Positions 18,959 to 28,687 are shown, counted from the stretch's first letter. The stretch is 64,000 nt of DNA from Siansivirga zeaxanthinifaciens CC-SAMT-1 (GCF_000941055.1 NZ_CP007202.1:3084437-3148436), one strand, 5' to 3'. The notes: a model not told the origin generated them from the letters alone. Numbers and translations: made by a program.

Positions 18959-20143
18959 TTAAAAAATAGATTTCCATTTAACTATTTCGTTATTGTACAT
19001 TGCATCGAGTCCCATCTGTACACATATCGCAGCTTTTGCGCCTGTAATTATATTAGATTCGGGAGATTTATTATTTAAAATAGATTCCTTAAAATCTATA
19101 AGTGCTTGCTTACTTGGGTCTAAATGTTTTACATCTATAGGATACCCTTTTTCGGCATCCCAACTAGATGTAGCACCACTCACACCATCGACATCTCCAA
19201 TAATCTTGTTTTTTTGTCCTTCGGGATAATACCATGCATTTTTTGTGTCGATAACAATAGTACCTTTATCTCCTATAATTTTTATTTGGTAGCCATCTCT
19301 AGCATTACTTGTTAAACATGTGAATTTTGCTTTCACACCTTTTGGATAACTGTAAATTAAGTGAACATTATCAAAAGTTTCTCTACCGTCTTTCCAATAA
19401 TCGACACCACCAACTCCTATAACTTGTTCTGGATTTTCATCGAGTACCCAATTAACAAAATCAATTTGATGTGAGCATAATTCGGCAGTAAGTCCTCCCG
19501 AAAATTCTCTATACATCCTCCAATTGATGGCTTTTTCAAATTTAGGGTCAGGAACAGGTCTTCTCCAATTTCCATGTCTATTCCATTGACATTCAAATGC
19601 TAAAATTTTTCCTACCTTACCTTGTTTAATTAATTCAACAACATGAGTATATAGTCTTGAACTATGATATTGATGTCCTGTTTGAAAAATGTTTTTAGAT
19701 TGATTAACTTTATTAACTAATTCACTAATACCATTATAACCTTTAGCTAATGTTTTTTCACAATATACATGTTTACCAGCATCTAGGGCATCAATTGCTA
19801 TTTGTGAATGTGTGTTAAAAGGTGTTGAAATAATAACAGCGTCAATATCTTTGTTATCTAATAGGTTTCGATAATTTGAAAAACCAATTGGGTTTGAATT
19901 AGCTTTGGATAAACCGCTATTTAGCCTAAAAGGCAAATTATCACATACAGCAAGAGTATTTAAATCTTTTATTGAATTAATAATTGATATTAATCCTCCA
20001 CCACGTTGTCCTGTTCCAATAACACCTATGTTTATAGAATTATTAGAATTTAAGTTAGAAATAACGTTACCGTATAAATAAGCAGAACTAGCAACCCCTA
20101 AAGTTGCAGTTGTGGATGTTTTAATAAATGAACGTCTTTTCAA
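18959..20143 (-). CDS. Tat-exported Gfo/Idh/MocA family oxidoreductase (first)
   Basis: This 394-residue protein starts at TTG and begins MKRRSFIKTS followed by a small-residue hydrophobic stretch, a twin-arginine signal. The Rossmann turn GVIGTGQRG lies at 40-48. The usual EKP motif reads EKT (129-131), and the active-site His is in CSHQID (about 223-228). Tat export fits an enzyme that leaves the cytoplasm with its nucleotide already bound, as in Zymomonas glucose-fructose oxidoreductase. It lies 3 bp from the next gene in one operon with a second such enzyme and a DUF1080 protein. The likely role is oxidation of a glycoside ring carbon to a keto group; the substrate is unknown. Some relatives are hydrolases (GH109), a less likely alternative. 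Confidence 0.85.
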   Translation of the reverse strand: MKRRSFIKTSTTATLGVASSAYLYGNVISNLNSNNSINIGVIGTGQRGGGLISIINSIKDLNTLAVCDNLPFRLNSGLSKANSNPIGFSNYRNLLDNKDIDAVIISTPFNTHSQIAIDALDAGKHVYCEKTLAKGYNGISELVNKVNQSKNIFQTGHQYHSSRLYTHVVELIKQGKVGKILAFECQWNRHGNWRRPVPDPKFEKAINWRMYREFSGGLTAELCSHQIDFVNWVLDENPEQVIGVGGVDYWKDGRETFDNVHLIYSYPKGVKAKFTCLTSNARDGYQIKIIGDKGTIVIDTKNAWYYPEGQKNKIIGDVDGVSGATSSWDAEKGYPIDVKHLDPSKQALIDFKESILNNKSPESNIITGAKAAICVQMGLDAMYNNEIVKWKSIF

Positions 20144-20146
20144 ATT

Positions 20147-21490
20147 TTATAATTTAGGTTCCCATCCGGGTTCATAAGTTCTAGACCAAAGTTTCATGGC
20201 TTCTCTATTAAACATAAGGCCTGTTTTATCATCAATATCAAAGCCTTTATTAATTCTGTATGCAATATTGGCATAATGAACCATAGCCATACTTATGCTA
20301 GCATCATCAATAGGTGCTGTTAATTTCGATTTACCTCGAATCGTGTCAAATAAATTCTGAACATGTTTTGTTGATGTATCACCTCCACCACCTAAAGCAG
20401 TTCCTGCCTCTTTTGATTCAGAATTATATTCTTTAATTAATTTTCCTTTTTGGTCGTATAATAAATATCTGCTTCTATCTATAAACACAGATCCTTCTGT
20501 TCCATAAATAATGGTGCCTCTTCCACCTCCATAAGTATTATAACTATTTCTCGATTTTCCGTCCCACTTAATGACTTTATTATCTGCAAATTTAAAGGTA
20601 GCCTCCATATCATCATACATTTCCCAACCATCATTTAAAAAATGACGCTTCTCTGCTTCTACATATACGTGTTGAGGAAATTCTACTTGTAAAGCCCATC
20701 GTGCTACATCTATTTCATGAGTTCCATTATTACCGGCTTCGGCTGTTCCATATTCCCAACCATACCAATGCCAATTGTAATCCCATGTTTCGGATGTATA
20801 ACTACGTCTTATTGCCGGTCCTTGCCATAAATTCCAATCTAAACCATCTGGAATTGATGCACTTTTTTGTAAAGGAACTTCACCTCTTCCATTACTGTAA
20901 AAAGCTACGGCCTTATATGCTTTACCAATAATACCTTTATGTAATTCATTAATAATTTCAATTGTATGACTGGATGATCTTTGCTGATTGCCCATTTGAA
21001 CCACTTTATTAAAATGTTTAGAGGCTTTTACCAATTGTTCATTTTCATACATGTTATGACTGCAAGGTTTTTCAACATACACATGTTTACCGGCCTTCAT
21101 GGCCATTATTGAACCTGGTGTATGCCAATGGTCTGGTGTAGCATTAATTAACACATCTACATTTTTGTCATCTAATACTTTTCTAATATCATTTTCTAAC
21201 AACGGGTTATAATCTATATGCTCTCTAAACTTCTTTAAACCTTTTAAACGTTGGCTTTCCATAACATCGCACAAGTATACAAGCTTCACATTGCTTTGTT
21301 TTAAAGCTATGGGTTGTATAAAAGCTCCCATTCTTCGCCCTAAACCAGCAATAGCTACGTTTAATCGTTCGTTGGAACCTATAATATTATTATAACTTTT
21401 TGCTGTCATGGACATAGCCGAACCGCCTACAGTAATAGCGGCACTTGCTAAAGTTGTTTTCTTTATAAAGCTTCGTCTATCTATACTCAT
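20147..21490 (-). CDS. Tat-exported Gfo/Idh/MocA family oxidoreductase (second)
   Basis: This 447-residue protein has a Tat signal (DRRSFIKKTTLASAAITVGG). It has a Rossmann fold (NVAIAGLGRR, 44-53), the EKP motif at 140-142 in VYVEKPCSHN and an active-site His258 in NGTHEIDVARW. It is longer than the neighbouring paralogue and differs enough to have its own substrate or direction; one enzyme might oxidise and the other reduce. Together with the DUF1080 protein 7 bp upstream it forms a three-gene exported set. NAD(H) specificity cannot be judged by eye. Confidence 0.87.
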   Translation of the reverse strand: MSIDRRSFIKKTTLASAAITVGGSAMSMTAKSYNNIIGSNERLNVAIAGLGRRMGAFIQPIALKQSNVKLVYLCDVMESQRLKGLKKFREHIDYNPLLENDIRKVLDDKNVDVLINATPDHWHTPGSIMAMKAGKHVYVEKPCSHNMYENEQLVKASKHFNKVVQMGNQQRSSSHTIEIINELHKGIIGKAYKAVAFYSNGRGEVPLQKSASIPDGLDWNLWQGPAIRRSYTSETWDYNWHWYGWEYGTAEAGNNGTHEIDVARWALQVEFPQHVYVEAEKRHFLNDGWEMYDDMEATFKFADNKVIKWDGKSRNSYNTYGGGRGTIIYGTEGSVFIDRSRYLLYDQKGKLIKEYNSESKEAGTALGGGGDTSTKHVQNLFDTIRGKSKLTAPIDDASISMAMVHYANIAYRINKGFDIDDKTGLMFNREAMKLWSRTYEPGWEPKL

Positions 21491-21497
21491 ATCTGTT

Positions 21498-22889
21498 TTA
21501 TTCTTTATTATCTATAGAACGTATTTTAATATTTTTAAATGATACTGGAAAACCGTGTTCCTGTAAAAGTATGTTTCCTTTATCTAACATACCGAAATTA
21601 GGCCATTTTGAATATTTACTCTCGGAAACTAATTTTAAAAACTCGGGACTACCTCTCTCAAATTCTAAAATTTTAACGCCATTTAACCAATATTCTACAT
21701 GGTTGTTTTTTGAAGAAATATATGCTGTGTTCCATTCTCCTATTGGATTAACTGGTTTATTTACATCTGCTGCGATTAAATCGTATACAGACCCCAGTGT
21801 TCGACTCCATTCGTGAGAACCTAATTTAGCATCTTCGTGTAATTCATCATCCAAAAGTTGGTATTCTAAACCAATTGACGAGCCTGGTCCTTTATTTATT
21901 TCTGTATCTACATAATACTTAATACCACTATTTGCACCTGGGCTTAATTTAAAATCGACACTTAATTCAAAATCACCAAATAATTCTCTAGTGACAATGT
22001 CACCTCCGGCTGCCGATTCTAAACCGCCTGTGGTTATAACAGATAGTTCTCCATTTTCAATTTTCCATATACTGTCTGCAGGAAATTGCTCACTTCTAGC
22101 TGAACGCCAACCATTAGAGGTTTTTCCATCCCAAAGCATTTTCCAACCCGATTGTTTTTCACTATACGTTAAACTATTTTTTGTAATTATGGGTTCTAAT
22201 GGAGATTTTGTAGCATATTTTGAAAGATTATCGGTTAGAATCTTTGCATTTCGCCACATAACTTGTTTACCAACTTTTTCTGTATTATTGCCAATGGAAT
22301 GCACTTGTAATCCAATAAAACCGCTAGATGTTTTTTCGTCGATTAAATAAGATGCTGGCACACCATTTAACCATGTTTTAATGGTATCACCAATCGCTTC
22401 AACCCGATAATGATTCCACTCATTTTGTTTGAATGCCTTTTGAGCATTGGGGTTGTTTTCTAGTGTGTTTAACCATTTGCGCCTTCCTTCATCATAAATA
22501 CCACCACTCCAAGCTCTTTTAGAAGGATCTATTTCTACTTGATAGCCATGTACCCTGCCATTTTGGTAATACGGCAAACTATTACTTCTTATCTGGATTC
22601 CAGAATTCATTGTTGAATCTACTTTAAAGTCAATCTCTAAAATAAAATCACTGTATAATTTATTGGTTGTTAAAAAGGTATTTGGCGTATTAGCAACAGT
22701 AGTTCCTGTAATAACTCCATTTTCGACTTTATAAGTAGCTTTACCTCCTTTAATATTCCAACCTTCCAGGGTGTTATCAGTTATAAGGTTTATCCAAGGT
22801 GTATGGTCTTTATTTTCATTGCAAGAATATAAAAACCCTGCCATTTGAAAATTGATAAAAAATATCGCTATGTATTTTAATTGTTTCAC
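21498..22889 (-). CDS. Lipoprotein with two DUF1080 (3-keto-disaccharide hydrolase/lyase) domains
   Basis: This 463-residue protein starts at GTG and is lipidated at Cys23 (FLYSC). It contains two concanavalin-like DUF1080 modules in tandem, at about 32-217 and 248-458. Each shows the family pattern: LxGW near the start, FxLxxDFK with NSGI, a histidine-containing central segment, WNHYRV or WNTAYI, and a WLNGV strand. DUF1080 proteins act on 3-keto glycosides made by Gfo/Idh/MocA dehydrogenases, by hydrolysis or 1,2-elimination. Being first in an operon with two exported dehydrogenases matches that pathway well. The domains are only weakly similar to each other, so one may bind sugar and the other catalyse. 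Confidence 0.85.
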   Translation of the reverse strand: MKQLKYIAIFFINFQMAGFLYSCNENKDHTPWINLITDNTLEGWNIKGGKATYKVENGVITGTTVANTPNTFLTTNKLYSDFILEIDFKVDSTMNSGIQIRSNSLPYYQNGRVHGYQVEIDPSKRAWSGGIYDEGRRKWLNTLENNPNAQKAFKQNEWNHYRVEAIGDTIKTWLNGVPASYLIDEKTSSGFIGLQVHSIGNNTEKVGKQVMWRNAKILTDNLSKYATKSPLEPIITKNSLTYSEKQSGWKMLWDGKTSNGWRSARSEQFPADSIWKIENGELSVITTGGLESAAGGDIVTRELFGDFELSVDFKLSPGANSGIKYYVDTEINKGPGSSIGLEYQLLDDELHEDAKLGSHEWSRTLGSVYDLIAADVNKPVNPIGEWNTAYISSKNNHVEYWLNGVKILEFERGSPEFLKLVSESKYSKWPNFGMLDKGNILLQEHGFPVSFKNIKIRSIDNKE

Positions 22890-23353
22890 TTAAAAAAGAT
22901 TTTATTTATGGTTTTACATTAATCGTTTTACTTGTTTGTCTTTTTAATTTAATGTTATTATTTGTTGTTATTTCATTTTATTAGTTTTTACTTTATTTAG
23001 AGGTTTTATTAATTGTATTATTTTAAGGGTTGAATAACTATAACATTTTTTAAAGTTGGTAACGTTTTCATTTTTCATTTTTTACAGAAAATAAAAGAAA
23101 ACTAAAATCATGACTACTAAAAAAAACATTAGCACCACTTCCAAATATTTGGATGTTTTAATTTTCATAACAAAGGTTAATTTAAAAAAATGTAGTTATT
23201 AATAATTATGTTATCCCAAATTTATATTTTAAATGGGTTTCAGAAGTACACAATATGGGTTTAAAAATCCTAAAATTTTATATTTTAATAATTTAACAAG
23301 TCTTTTTATAAAGAATTATTAGAAATAAGGAATAAATCTGTTACTAATGTAGT
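22890..23353. other. AT-rich 464-bp intergenic region upstream of the DUF1080 operon
   Basis: This gap lies between the GTG start of the DUF1080 gene and the stop of the hybrid sensor, both on the minus strand, so it should hold the promoter of the oxidoreductase/DUF1080 operon. The only marked motif is TGGTAACGTTTTC at 23057, which shares TGGTAAC with a site upstream of the GntR gene. A 30-codon reading frame at 23110-23202 (plus) has no support as a gene. No hairpin terminator for the sensor gene was seen. Confidence 0.5.
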
Positions 23354-26300
23354 TTAATATTCCAAAAACGTTTTAGCGTATTCTGTTGGTGTTTTTCCGT
23401 ATTTTTTTCGGAAGCACTTGCTGAAATACTTTGGATTTTTAAACCCTACTACATAGCTAATTTGAGAGATATTAATTTTACCTTGCTCTAAAAGTTGAGC
23501 GCCTTTTTTTAATCTAATATGCTGAATGAATTCGTTGGGAGTAAAATTAGTCCAAGCTTTTACCTTCTTGAATAATACGGTTCTACTAACACCTAATTCT
23601 TCGCAAAAAGAAGGGATATCAAATTGCTCATTACCAATATTTTTTTCAACAATTTGAAGTGCTTTTACATAAAGTTTTTCATCTAGAGACGACAATACAA
23701 TATCTTCTGTATTTTTTGTGTCTGTAGTGGTCATTCTTTGTTTTAAAAGCGAAATAGAATTCAATATATTCTTAATTCTTAATTTAAATTCGTTAACATC
23801 AAATGGTTTACTTATGTAATCATCGGCGCCACTCTCTAAACCTTCTATTTTAAAAATTAAAGATGATCGAGATGTTAATAAAATTAAAGGAATATGGCTT
23901 GTTCTTAAATCATTTTTTATGATTGAACACAACTCAGTCCCTGTCATTACAGGCATAATAACATCACTAACAATTATATCTACTTGCTCTTTTAAAGCGA
24001 TATTAAAACCAATTTGGCCATTTTTAGCTTCTAAGACATTGTAATTTTGCTTTAATAAGTCACGCATAAATTTCCTCAGAGGCTTATTATCTTCTACTAA
24101 AAGAATGGTTGGCTTATCTTCTAAAATTATACTTTCTAAAATATCTTCCTCTAGTATTATTGGAGGTTCGGCTTTTTGGTAAACATATTGAGATAAATCG
24201 TCACTAAATTTAAAATCTTGAATTATTTCATCATCTTTTAAGTGATCTCGACCTAAAGGAAGTTCTACCGCAAAAATAGATCCTTTATCATTTTCGTTTT
24301 CAAATACGTTTATGTTTCCTTTATGTAGTTCAACAATATTTTTAACAATAGATAATCCTATACCTGTACTTTTATTATAATTCTGGTCTGGTTTACGATT
24401 TGCTGTTAATTCAAAAAAACGTTCAAAAATCTTATCTCTATATTCTTTTGCAATACCTACGCCAGTATCTTCTACCTGAATTTTTATATTTCCGGGTTCT
24501 TCAGTAATTCTAATGGTTATTTTTCCATTTTTTGGGGTAAATCTAAAGGCATTTGAGATAAGATTATAAAATACTCTTTCCAGCTTATATCTGTCATAAT
24601 AAACAAATATTTCTTCACTGGTTGTATAAAAATTAAAATCGTAATTACCATCATTAGCATATTCAGAAAAAGACAAATAAATTTCTTTTAAAAATTTAAC
24701 TATGTTTCCTTCGGCTGCTTCTAATTTGATTAAATTATTTTCTAATTTTCTAAAGTCCATTAATCGATTAATAAGTTGTAGCAAATGTTTAGCGTTACTT
24801 TCAATAACTTTCAATTTCTTGTACATTATACTACTACCTCTATAATTCTCTAATATTTGATGTAATGGCCCTAAAATTAAAGTGAGGGGTGTTCTAAACT
24901 CGTGAGAAATATTTGTAAAAAATTCAAGTTTTGCTTTGTTTATTTCTTTAGCTTGTTCTGCTTGTATTTGTTCAAATTCTAATTGTTGACTAAGTTTCGT
25001 TCTTGACTTTAATATATTTAATAAATAATATAAGATGATAAAAATAATCATGCCATATATAAAAAAAGCCCACCAAGTTCGCCATGGCGCTGGACTTACT
25101 TTGATATTTAATGTTGTGGGAATCTTATTTGAAACCCCATCATTGTTAATGCCTTTGACTTCAAAAGTATAATTTCCAGGATTCTGAATAGTATAGGACA
25201 CCGAATTTTGTGCTGTTTCTATCCATTCATCTTCTAATCCCTTTAATCTATATATATAACGATTGGCTATTGAATTAACATAATTAGGTATAGCAAAAGA
25301 AATATTAAAATTTCCTTGTTCATGTGAAAGCTTAACATCTTTAGTATATGTAATAGTATTTGATATGATTTTTCTTTTGTCGATTGCTGAAATAGATTTA
25401 TTTTTAATTTTAAAATCTGTTAAAATAACTTGTGGTGAGTAATTATTTTTTACAAAATTATTTGCATCGAAATAAATAGCGCCAGCTGGTCCACCAAAAA
25501 AGAACTTAGAGTCTCCAACACGTAAACTAGCATTATTATTAAATTGATTATTGGCAAGTCCCTGCTTTTGGGTGTAATGAGCTATAATTTTATTGTTTGC
25601 TGGATTATAATGAATAATACCCTGATTACTCGTACTAATCCAAAAGTCGCCTTTATTGTTTTCAACTATATCTCGAACTCCTAACAATGAGGTATTTCCA
25701 AGCTTTAAATCTACAGGAACAAAATTATTATTAACTAGCTTAAAAAGACCGTCGGCATCTGTCCCAACCCATATGGTTCCTTTGGCATCTTCAAAAATTG
25801 TGGTCATAGGGAAACTAGTACTTGATTCCTTATCATAAAAATAACTTTTTATAGTTCCATGAGCATCAATTACATTTAAACCTATATTGGTACTTAGCCA
25901 AATATTTTTGTTTGAATCGACTTTTATTGCTCTTATACTGTTTTGAGACAAGCCTGATGATAAACTTGTATCAATTACATTAAATAATTTGTTTTTAACA
26001 TCGTATTTAATTAGCCCTTTGTCCATGGTACCTATTAACATGGTATCGTTATCATATTGTTTTATTATTAAAACACCTACACCATCAAGCAGCGTTAATA
26101 AATCTTTCGGTATTTCTGTGTTTTCAAAACTTTTGGAATTTAAGTTATAAACAGAAAATCCATGTTCAAAAGTTCCTATCCAAAGTTTATCATCATTAGA
26201 AATACATAAATTTTTTATATTATCATCTTTAAGTTCTGGGTTATTATCTTTGGTAATATGCTCAAAAGTTTTAGTGTTAGTATTCCAGATTGATATACCT

Positions 26301-27400
26301 CCACCCTCAGTTCCAAAAAATAATTGTTTTTTGTGTTTTACAATAGAGCTTACAGCTTTATAGTTTAAGCCTGTATTTCCTGGTTTTTGGGTAATATTTA
26401 TAAAATTAATATTAGATTCATCCCATATGTTAATTCCATCTTGATAGGTACCAACCCAAATTGAGCCTTTTTGATCTTTTAATAAGGTTTTAATAAAGTT
26501 ATCGCTTATAGATTCACTATCATTAATATCGTGGTGTAATGTTATTAATTTTTTACTTTCATCTGCGATTTGAAGACCATTGTATGTACCTATCCAAAGT
26601 TTACCTTTTTCATCTAAAAGTAATTGCCTTACATTTCTATTTTTATCTTTTAAAGTAGCTTCTGTAAAGTATGGTACTAATGTTTCATTTTTTATATTAT
26701 ACTCAAGAACACTTTTAGTTTTAGTGCCAAAAAGCAAACTACCATTGGGACTTTCTATTATATCTTGAACAAAAAGTCCCTCTGTACCTTTAATTGTTTT
26801 AAATTGGTAACTATTATTTTCTTTACTAACTAATTGTTTTAAACCATCTCTAGTACCTATATAAACACTACCGTTTGTTGTTTCAAAAATAGTGTGTACT
26901 GAATTTGTTAAAAATCCAGATTTAAAAGAATCTGTGTCTTTATAGTATATGGAAAGACCAAAAGGGGTACCTATCCATAACTCCTTGTTAGATAATTCGG
27001 TAATAGCCCAAATAGTATTGTGGGCTAACGAATAAACATTACTATAAAATGTTTTGAAAGTATTATTTTTAGGATTGTATCTATTAAGCCCTTTTGTTGT
27101 TCCTACCCATATAAAACCATCACTACCTTGCTTAATACAAGTTACATCGTTATTACTTATTGAAGATGGGTTATCTTTCTGATGTCTAAAAACTGTAAAT
27201 TCAGTGCCATCATATTTATTTAAACCATCACGGGTTGCAATCCAAATTTGCCCTAAATCGTCTTGATGTAAATTAATAACGGAATTTTGTGATAAACCAT
27301 CTAATGTAGTTATATGAGTAAATTTATATATTTCATTTTGAGTAAACCCTACCCAAACAGAACTAAAAAAAAAGAATATAACAAATAGGCGATGCATCAA
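23354..27400 (-). CDS. Hybrid two-component system sensor/regulator (HTCS)
   Basis: This 1348-residue one-protein signalling system begins with a signal peptide (about 1-20). The periplasmic part is two seven-bladed propellers built from WIGT/WVGT repeats (about 35-640) plus a Y_Y_Y Ig-like domain (about 690-768). One membrane helix follows (773-795). The cytoplasmic part has a HisKA domain with phospho-acceptor His833 (ISHEFRTPLT), an HATPase domain (N950, DTGVGIA, TGIGLSIVK), a receiver with Asp1146 (VSDVIMPV) and an AraC-type DNA-binding domain (about 1245-1345). HTCS proteins sense oligosaccharides in the periplasm and switch on the adjacent PUL. It probably controls the minus-strand sulfatase/oxidoreductase genes and perhaps susC. 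Confidence 0.96.
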   Translation of the reverse strand: MMHRLFVIFFFFSSVWVGFTQNEIYKFTHITTLDGLSQNSVINLHQDDLGQIWIATRDGLNKYDGTEFTVFRHQKDNPSSISNNDVTCIKQGSDGFIWVGTTKGLNRYNPKNNTFKTFYSNVYSLAHNTIWAITELSNKELWIGTPFGLSIYYKDTDSFKSGFLTNSVHTIFETTNGSVYIGTRDGLKQLVSKENNSYQFKTIKGTEGLFVQDIIESPNGSLLFGTKTKSVLEYNIKNETLVPYFTEATLKDKNRNVRQLLLDEKGKLWIGTYNGLQIADESKKLITLHHDINDSESISDNFIKTLLKDQKGSIWVGTYQDGINIWDESNINFINITQKPGNTGLNYKAVSSIVKHKKQLFFGTEGGGISIWNTNTKTFEHITKDNNPELKDDNIKNLCISNDDKLWIGTFEHGFSVYNLNSKSFENTEIPKDLLTLLDGVGVLIIKQYDNDTMLIGTMDKGLIKYDVKNKLFNVIDTSLSSGLSQNSIRAIKVDSNKNIWLSTNIGLNVIDAHGTIKSYFYDKESSTSFPMTTIFEDAKGTIWVGTDADGLFKLVNNNFVPVDLKLGNTSLLGVRDIVENNKGDFWISTSNQGIIHYNPANNKIIAHYTQKQGLANNQFNNNASLRVGDSKFFFGGPAGAIYFDANNFVKNNYSPQVILTDFKIKNKSISAIDKRKIISNTITYTKDVKLSHEQGNFNISFAIPNYVNSIANRYIYRLKGLEDEWIETAQNSVSYTIQNPGNYTFEVKGINNDGVSNKIPTTLNIKVSPAPWRTWWAFFIYGMIIFIILYYLLNILKSRTKLSQQLEFEQIQAEQAKEINKAKLEFFTNISHEFRTPLTLILGPLHQILENYRGSSIMYKKLKVIESNAKHLLQLINRLMDFRKLENNLIKLEAAEGNIVKFLKEIYLSFSEYANDGNYDFNFYTTSEEIFVYYDRYKLERVFYNLISNAFRFTPKNGKITIRITEEPGNIKIQVEDTGVGIAKEYRDKIFERFFELTANRKPDQNYNKSTGIGLSIVKNIVELHKGNINVFENENDKGSIFAVELPLGRDHLKDDEIIQDFKFSDDLSQYVYQKAEPPIILEEDILESIILEDKPTILLVEDNKPLRKFMRDLLKQNYNVLEAKNGQIGFNIALKEQVDIIVSDVIMPVMTGTELCSIIKNDLRTSHIPLILLTSRSSLIFKIEGLESGADDYISKPFDVNEFKLRIKNILNSISLLKQRMTTTDTKNTEDIVLSSLDEKLYVKALQIVEKNIGNEQFDIPSFCEELGVSRTVLFKKVKAWTNFTPNEFIQHIRLKKGAQLLEQGKINISQISYVVGFKNPKYFSKCFRKKYGKTPTEYAKTFLEY

Positions 27401-27551
27401 AAATGTAATGATTTATATAAGTAAGTGAACAGTAAATATATAAAAGAATTTACTAACGAGCTCAGATTAATTTATTCTGAAACCTTATATATGTTATTAC
27501 ATTTTTTATATCCAGTAAAATATTTTCACTTTACCAGACAAAAAAATAATA

Positions 27552-28604
27552 TTAAATTGATTTTCTATCTATAAAATTAAAAGGTACTTTAACTCTACCT
27601 CTGTCTGAATTCAAAATCATTTGTGCTGCAGTTTCACCCATAATCTTAAAATCTGTAGACATAACTGCAATACCCAATAATTTTTTTAACGGTGTATCAT
27701 TGTATGAAATCACTCCAATATCCTCTCCAAGAATTAGCTCTTTTTCTCTTGTTTGATCTATCAAATTAACCAAGTCAGACTCCTCAATAGTAATAAATAA
27801 ATCACCTTTTTTAAAAACCATGTCGTCACAAACTTCATTAAGAATCTCAAAATCAATCTGAAATTCGGTACAAAATTTCCTGAAACCATATAAAATTCTT
27901 CTTGGGTATGGGTAAACAGATTTCTCTGGATATACTAACATTAGTTTTTTATATTTAGATATCTTCTTAGAACCTTCAATTAATGCTTCATAAATATCAT
28001 TATCAAATTCCTGATAAACAGCACTTATATCATCATTTAGTGGAGGCATTTTATTATCAAGTAACAATAATTTATTTGCAGGTATTTTGTTAATAGCATC
28101 GAGTACCGCATTGGTGAAACTGGCATGTTGAAGTTTATCTGTTTTAAAATGCGGCATTATTACATAATAATCATAAACTAATTTACTATTATTTAAGGTG
28201 TTAAGAAACAAAAACTCATCACAATGATAAATTACTAAATCAATTTTCGAATTAAGACCCACCTTATTCAAAAAAGAATTGTAAATCCTCATTTTATAAT
28301 TACTCATTTTATTTACTAAAAATAAAATATTCAGTTTATGCTTTGGTTCTATATTAGCAACATAATAACCTCTCCTAGGAATTGATTCAATAATATTTCT
28401 TTCCTTTAAAATATTATAGGCTTTTTCGACAGTGTCACGAGATAAATAAAAATCTTCGCTAATCATATTTATTGAGGGTAGTTTTGTATTTAATCTAATA
28501 TTACCATTTGAGATATTATTAATTATAGAATCTACAATTTGCTGGTACATTGGTACCCTTGATTTTTTGTTAATATTGATATAATTTATTAAATCCATTT
28601 CCAT
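27552..28604 (-). CDS. GntR-family regulator with periplasmic-binding-like ligand domain
   Basis: This 350-residue protein has a GntR winged helix (about 15-80: MYQQIVDSIINNISNG, LPSINMISEDFYLSRDTVEKAY, RRGYYV). After it comes a LacI/periplasmic-binding-protein type domain (about 83-350) ending GVISYNDTPLKKLLGIAVMSTDFKIMGETAAQMI, typical of sugar-responsive repressors. There is no membrane segment, so it senses an intracellular sugar, possibly rhamnose or another product of the locus. It stands alone upstream of the hybrid sensor in the same direction. Two near-identical 12-bp sites lie just upstream of its start and may be its own operator. Confidence 0.88.
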   Translation of the reverse strand: MEMDLINYININKKSRVPMYQQIVDSIINNISNGNIRLNTKLPSINMISEDFYLSRDTVEKAYNILKERNIIESIPRRGYYVANIEPKHKLNILFLVNKMSNYKMRIYNSFLNKVGLNSKIDLVIYHCDEFLFLNTLNNSKLVYDYYVIMPHFKTDKLQHASFTNAVLDAINKIPANKLLLLDNKMPPLNDDISAVYQEFDNDIYEALIEGSKKISKYKKLMLVYPEKSVYPYPRRILYGFRKFCTEFQIDFEILNEVCDDMVFKKGDLFITIEESDLVNLIDQTREKELILGEDIGVISYNDTPLKKLLGIAVMSTDFKIMGETAAQMILNSDRGRVKVPFNFIDRKSI

Positions 28605-28624
28605 AACTCTTAAAGATTAAATTC

Positions 28625-28687
28625 ATATAGTAACCACGTGCAAGTTAAAATGGCTTAGGAGTTTAAAAATACTGAATATGGTAACCA
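28625..28687. promoter_or_regulatory. Candidate GntR operator: two 12-bp direct repeats
   Basis: ATATAGTAACCA (28625-28636) and ATATGGTAACCA (28676-28687) differ at one base and are 51 bp apart, close to five helical turns. The first lies about 20 bp upstream of the GntR start at 28604. The second contains the odd-centred palindrome TGGTAACCA. Autoregulation by the adjacent GntR protein is the simplest reading. The motif core also occurs by chance elsewhere in the window. Confidence 0.45.

Noticed and set aside
21991-22350. 119-codon open frame antisense to the DUF1080 gene
   Set aside because: It is the shadow of a well-supported gene on the other strand and resembles no protein family.
23110-23202. 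Thirty-codon reading frame on the plus strand
   Set aside because: No recognisable motif, no clear ribosome site, and it lies in AT-rich DNA where such frames arise by chance.
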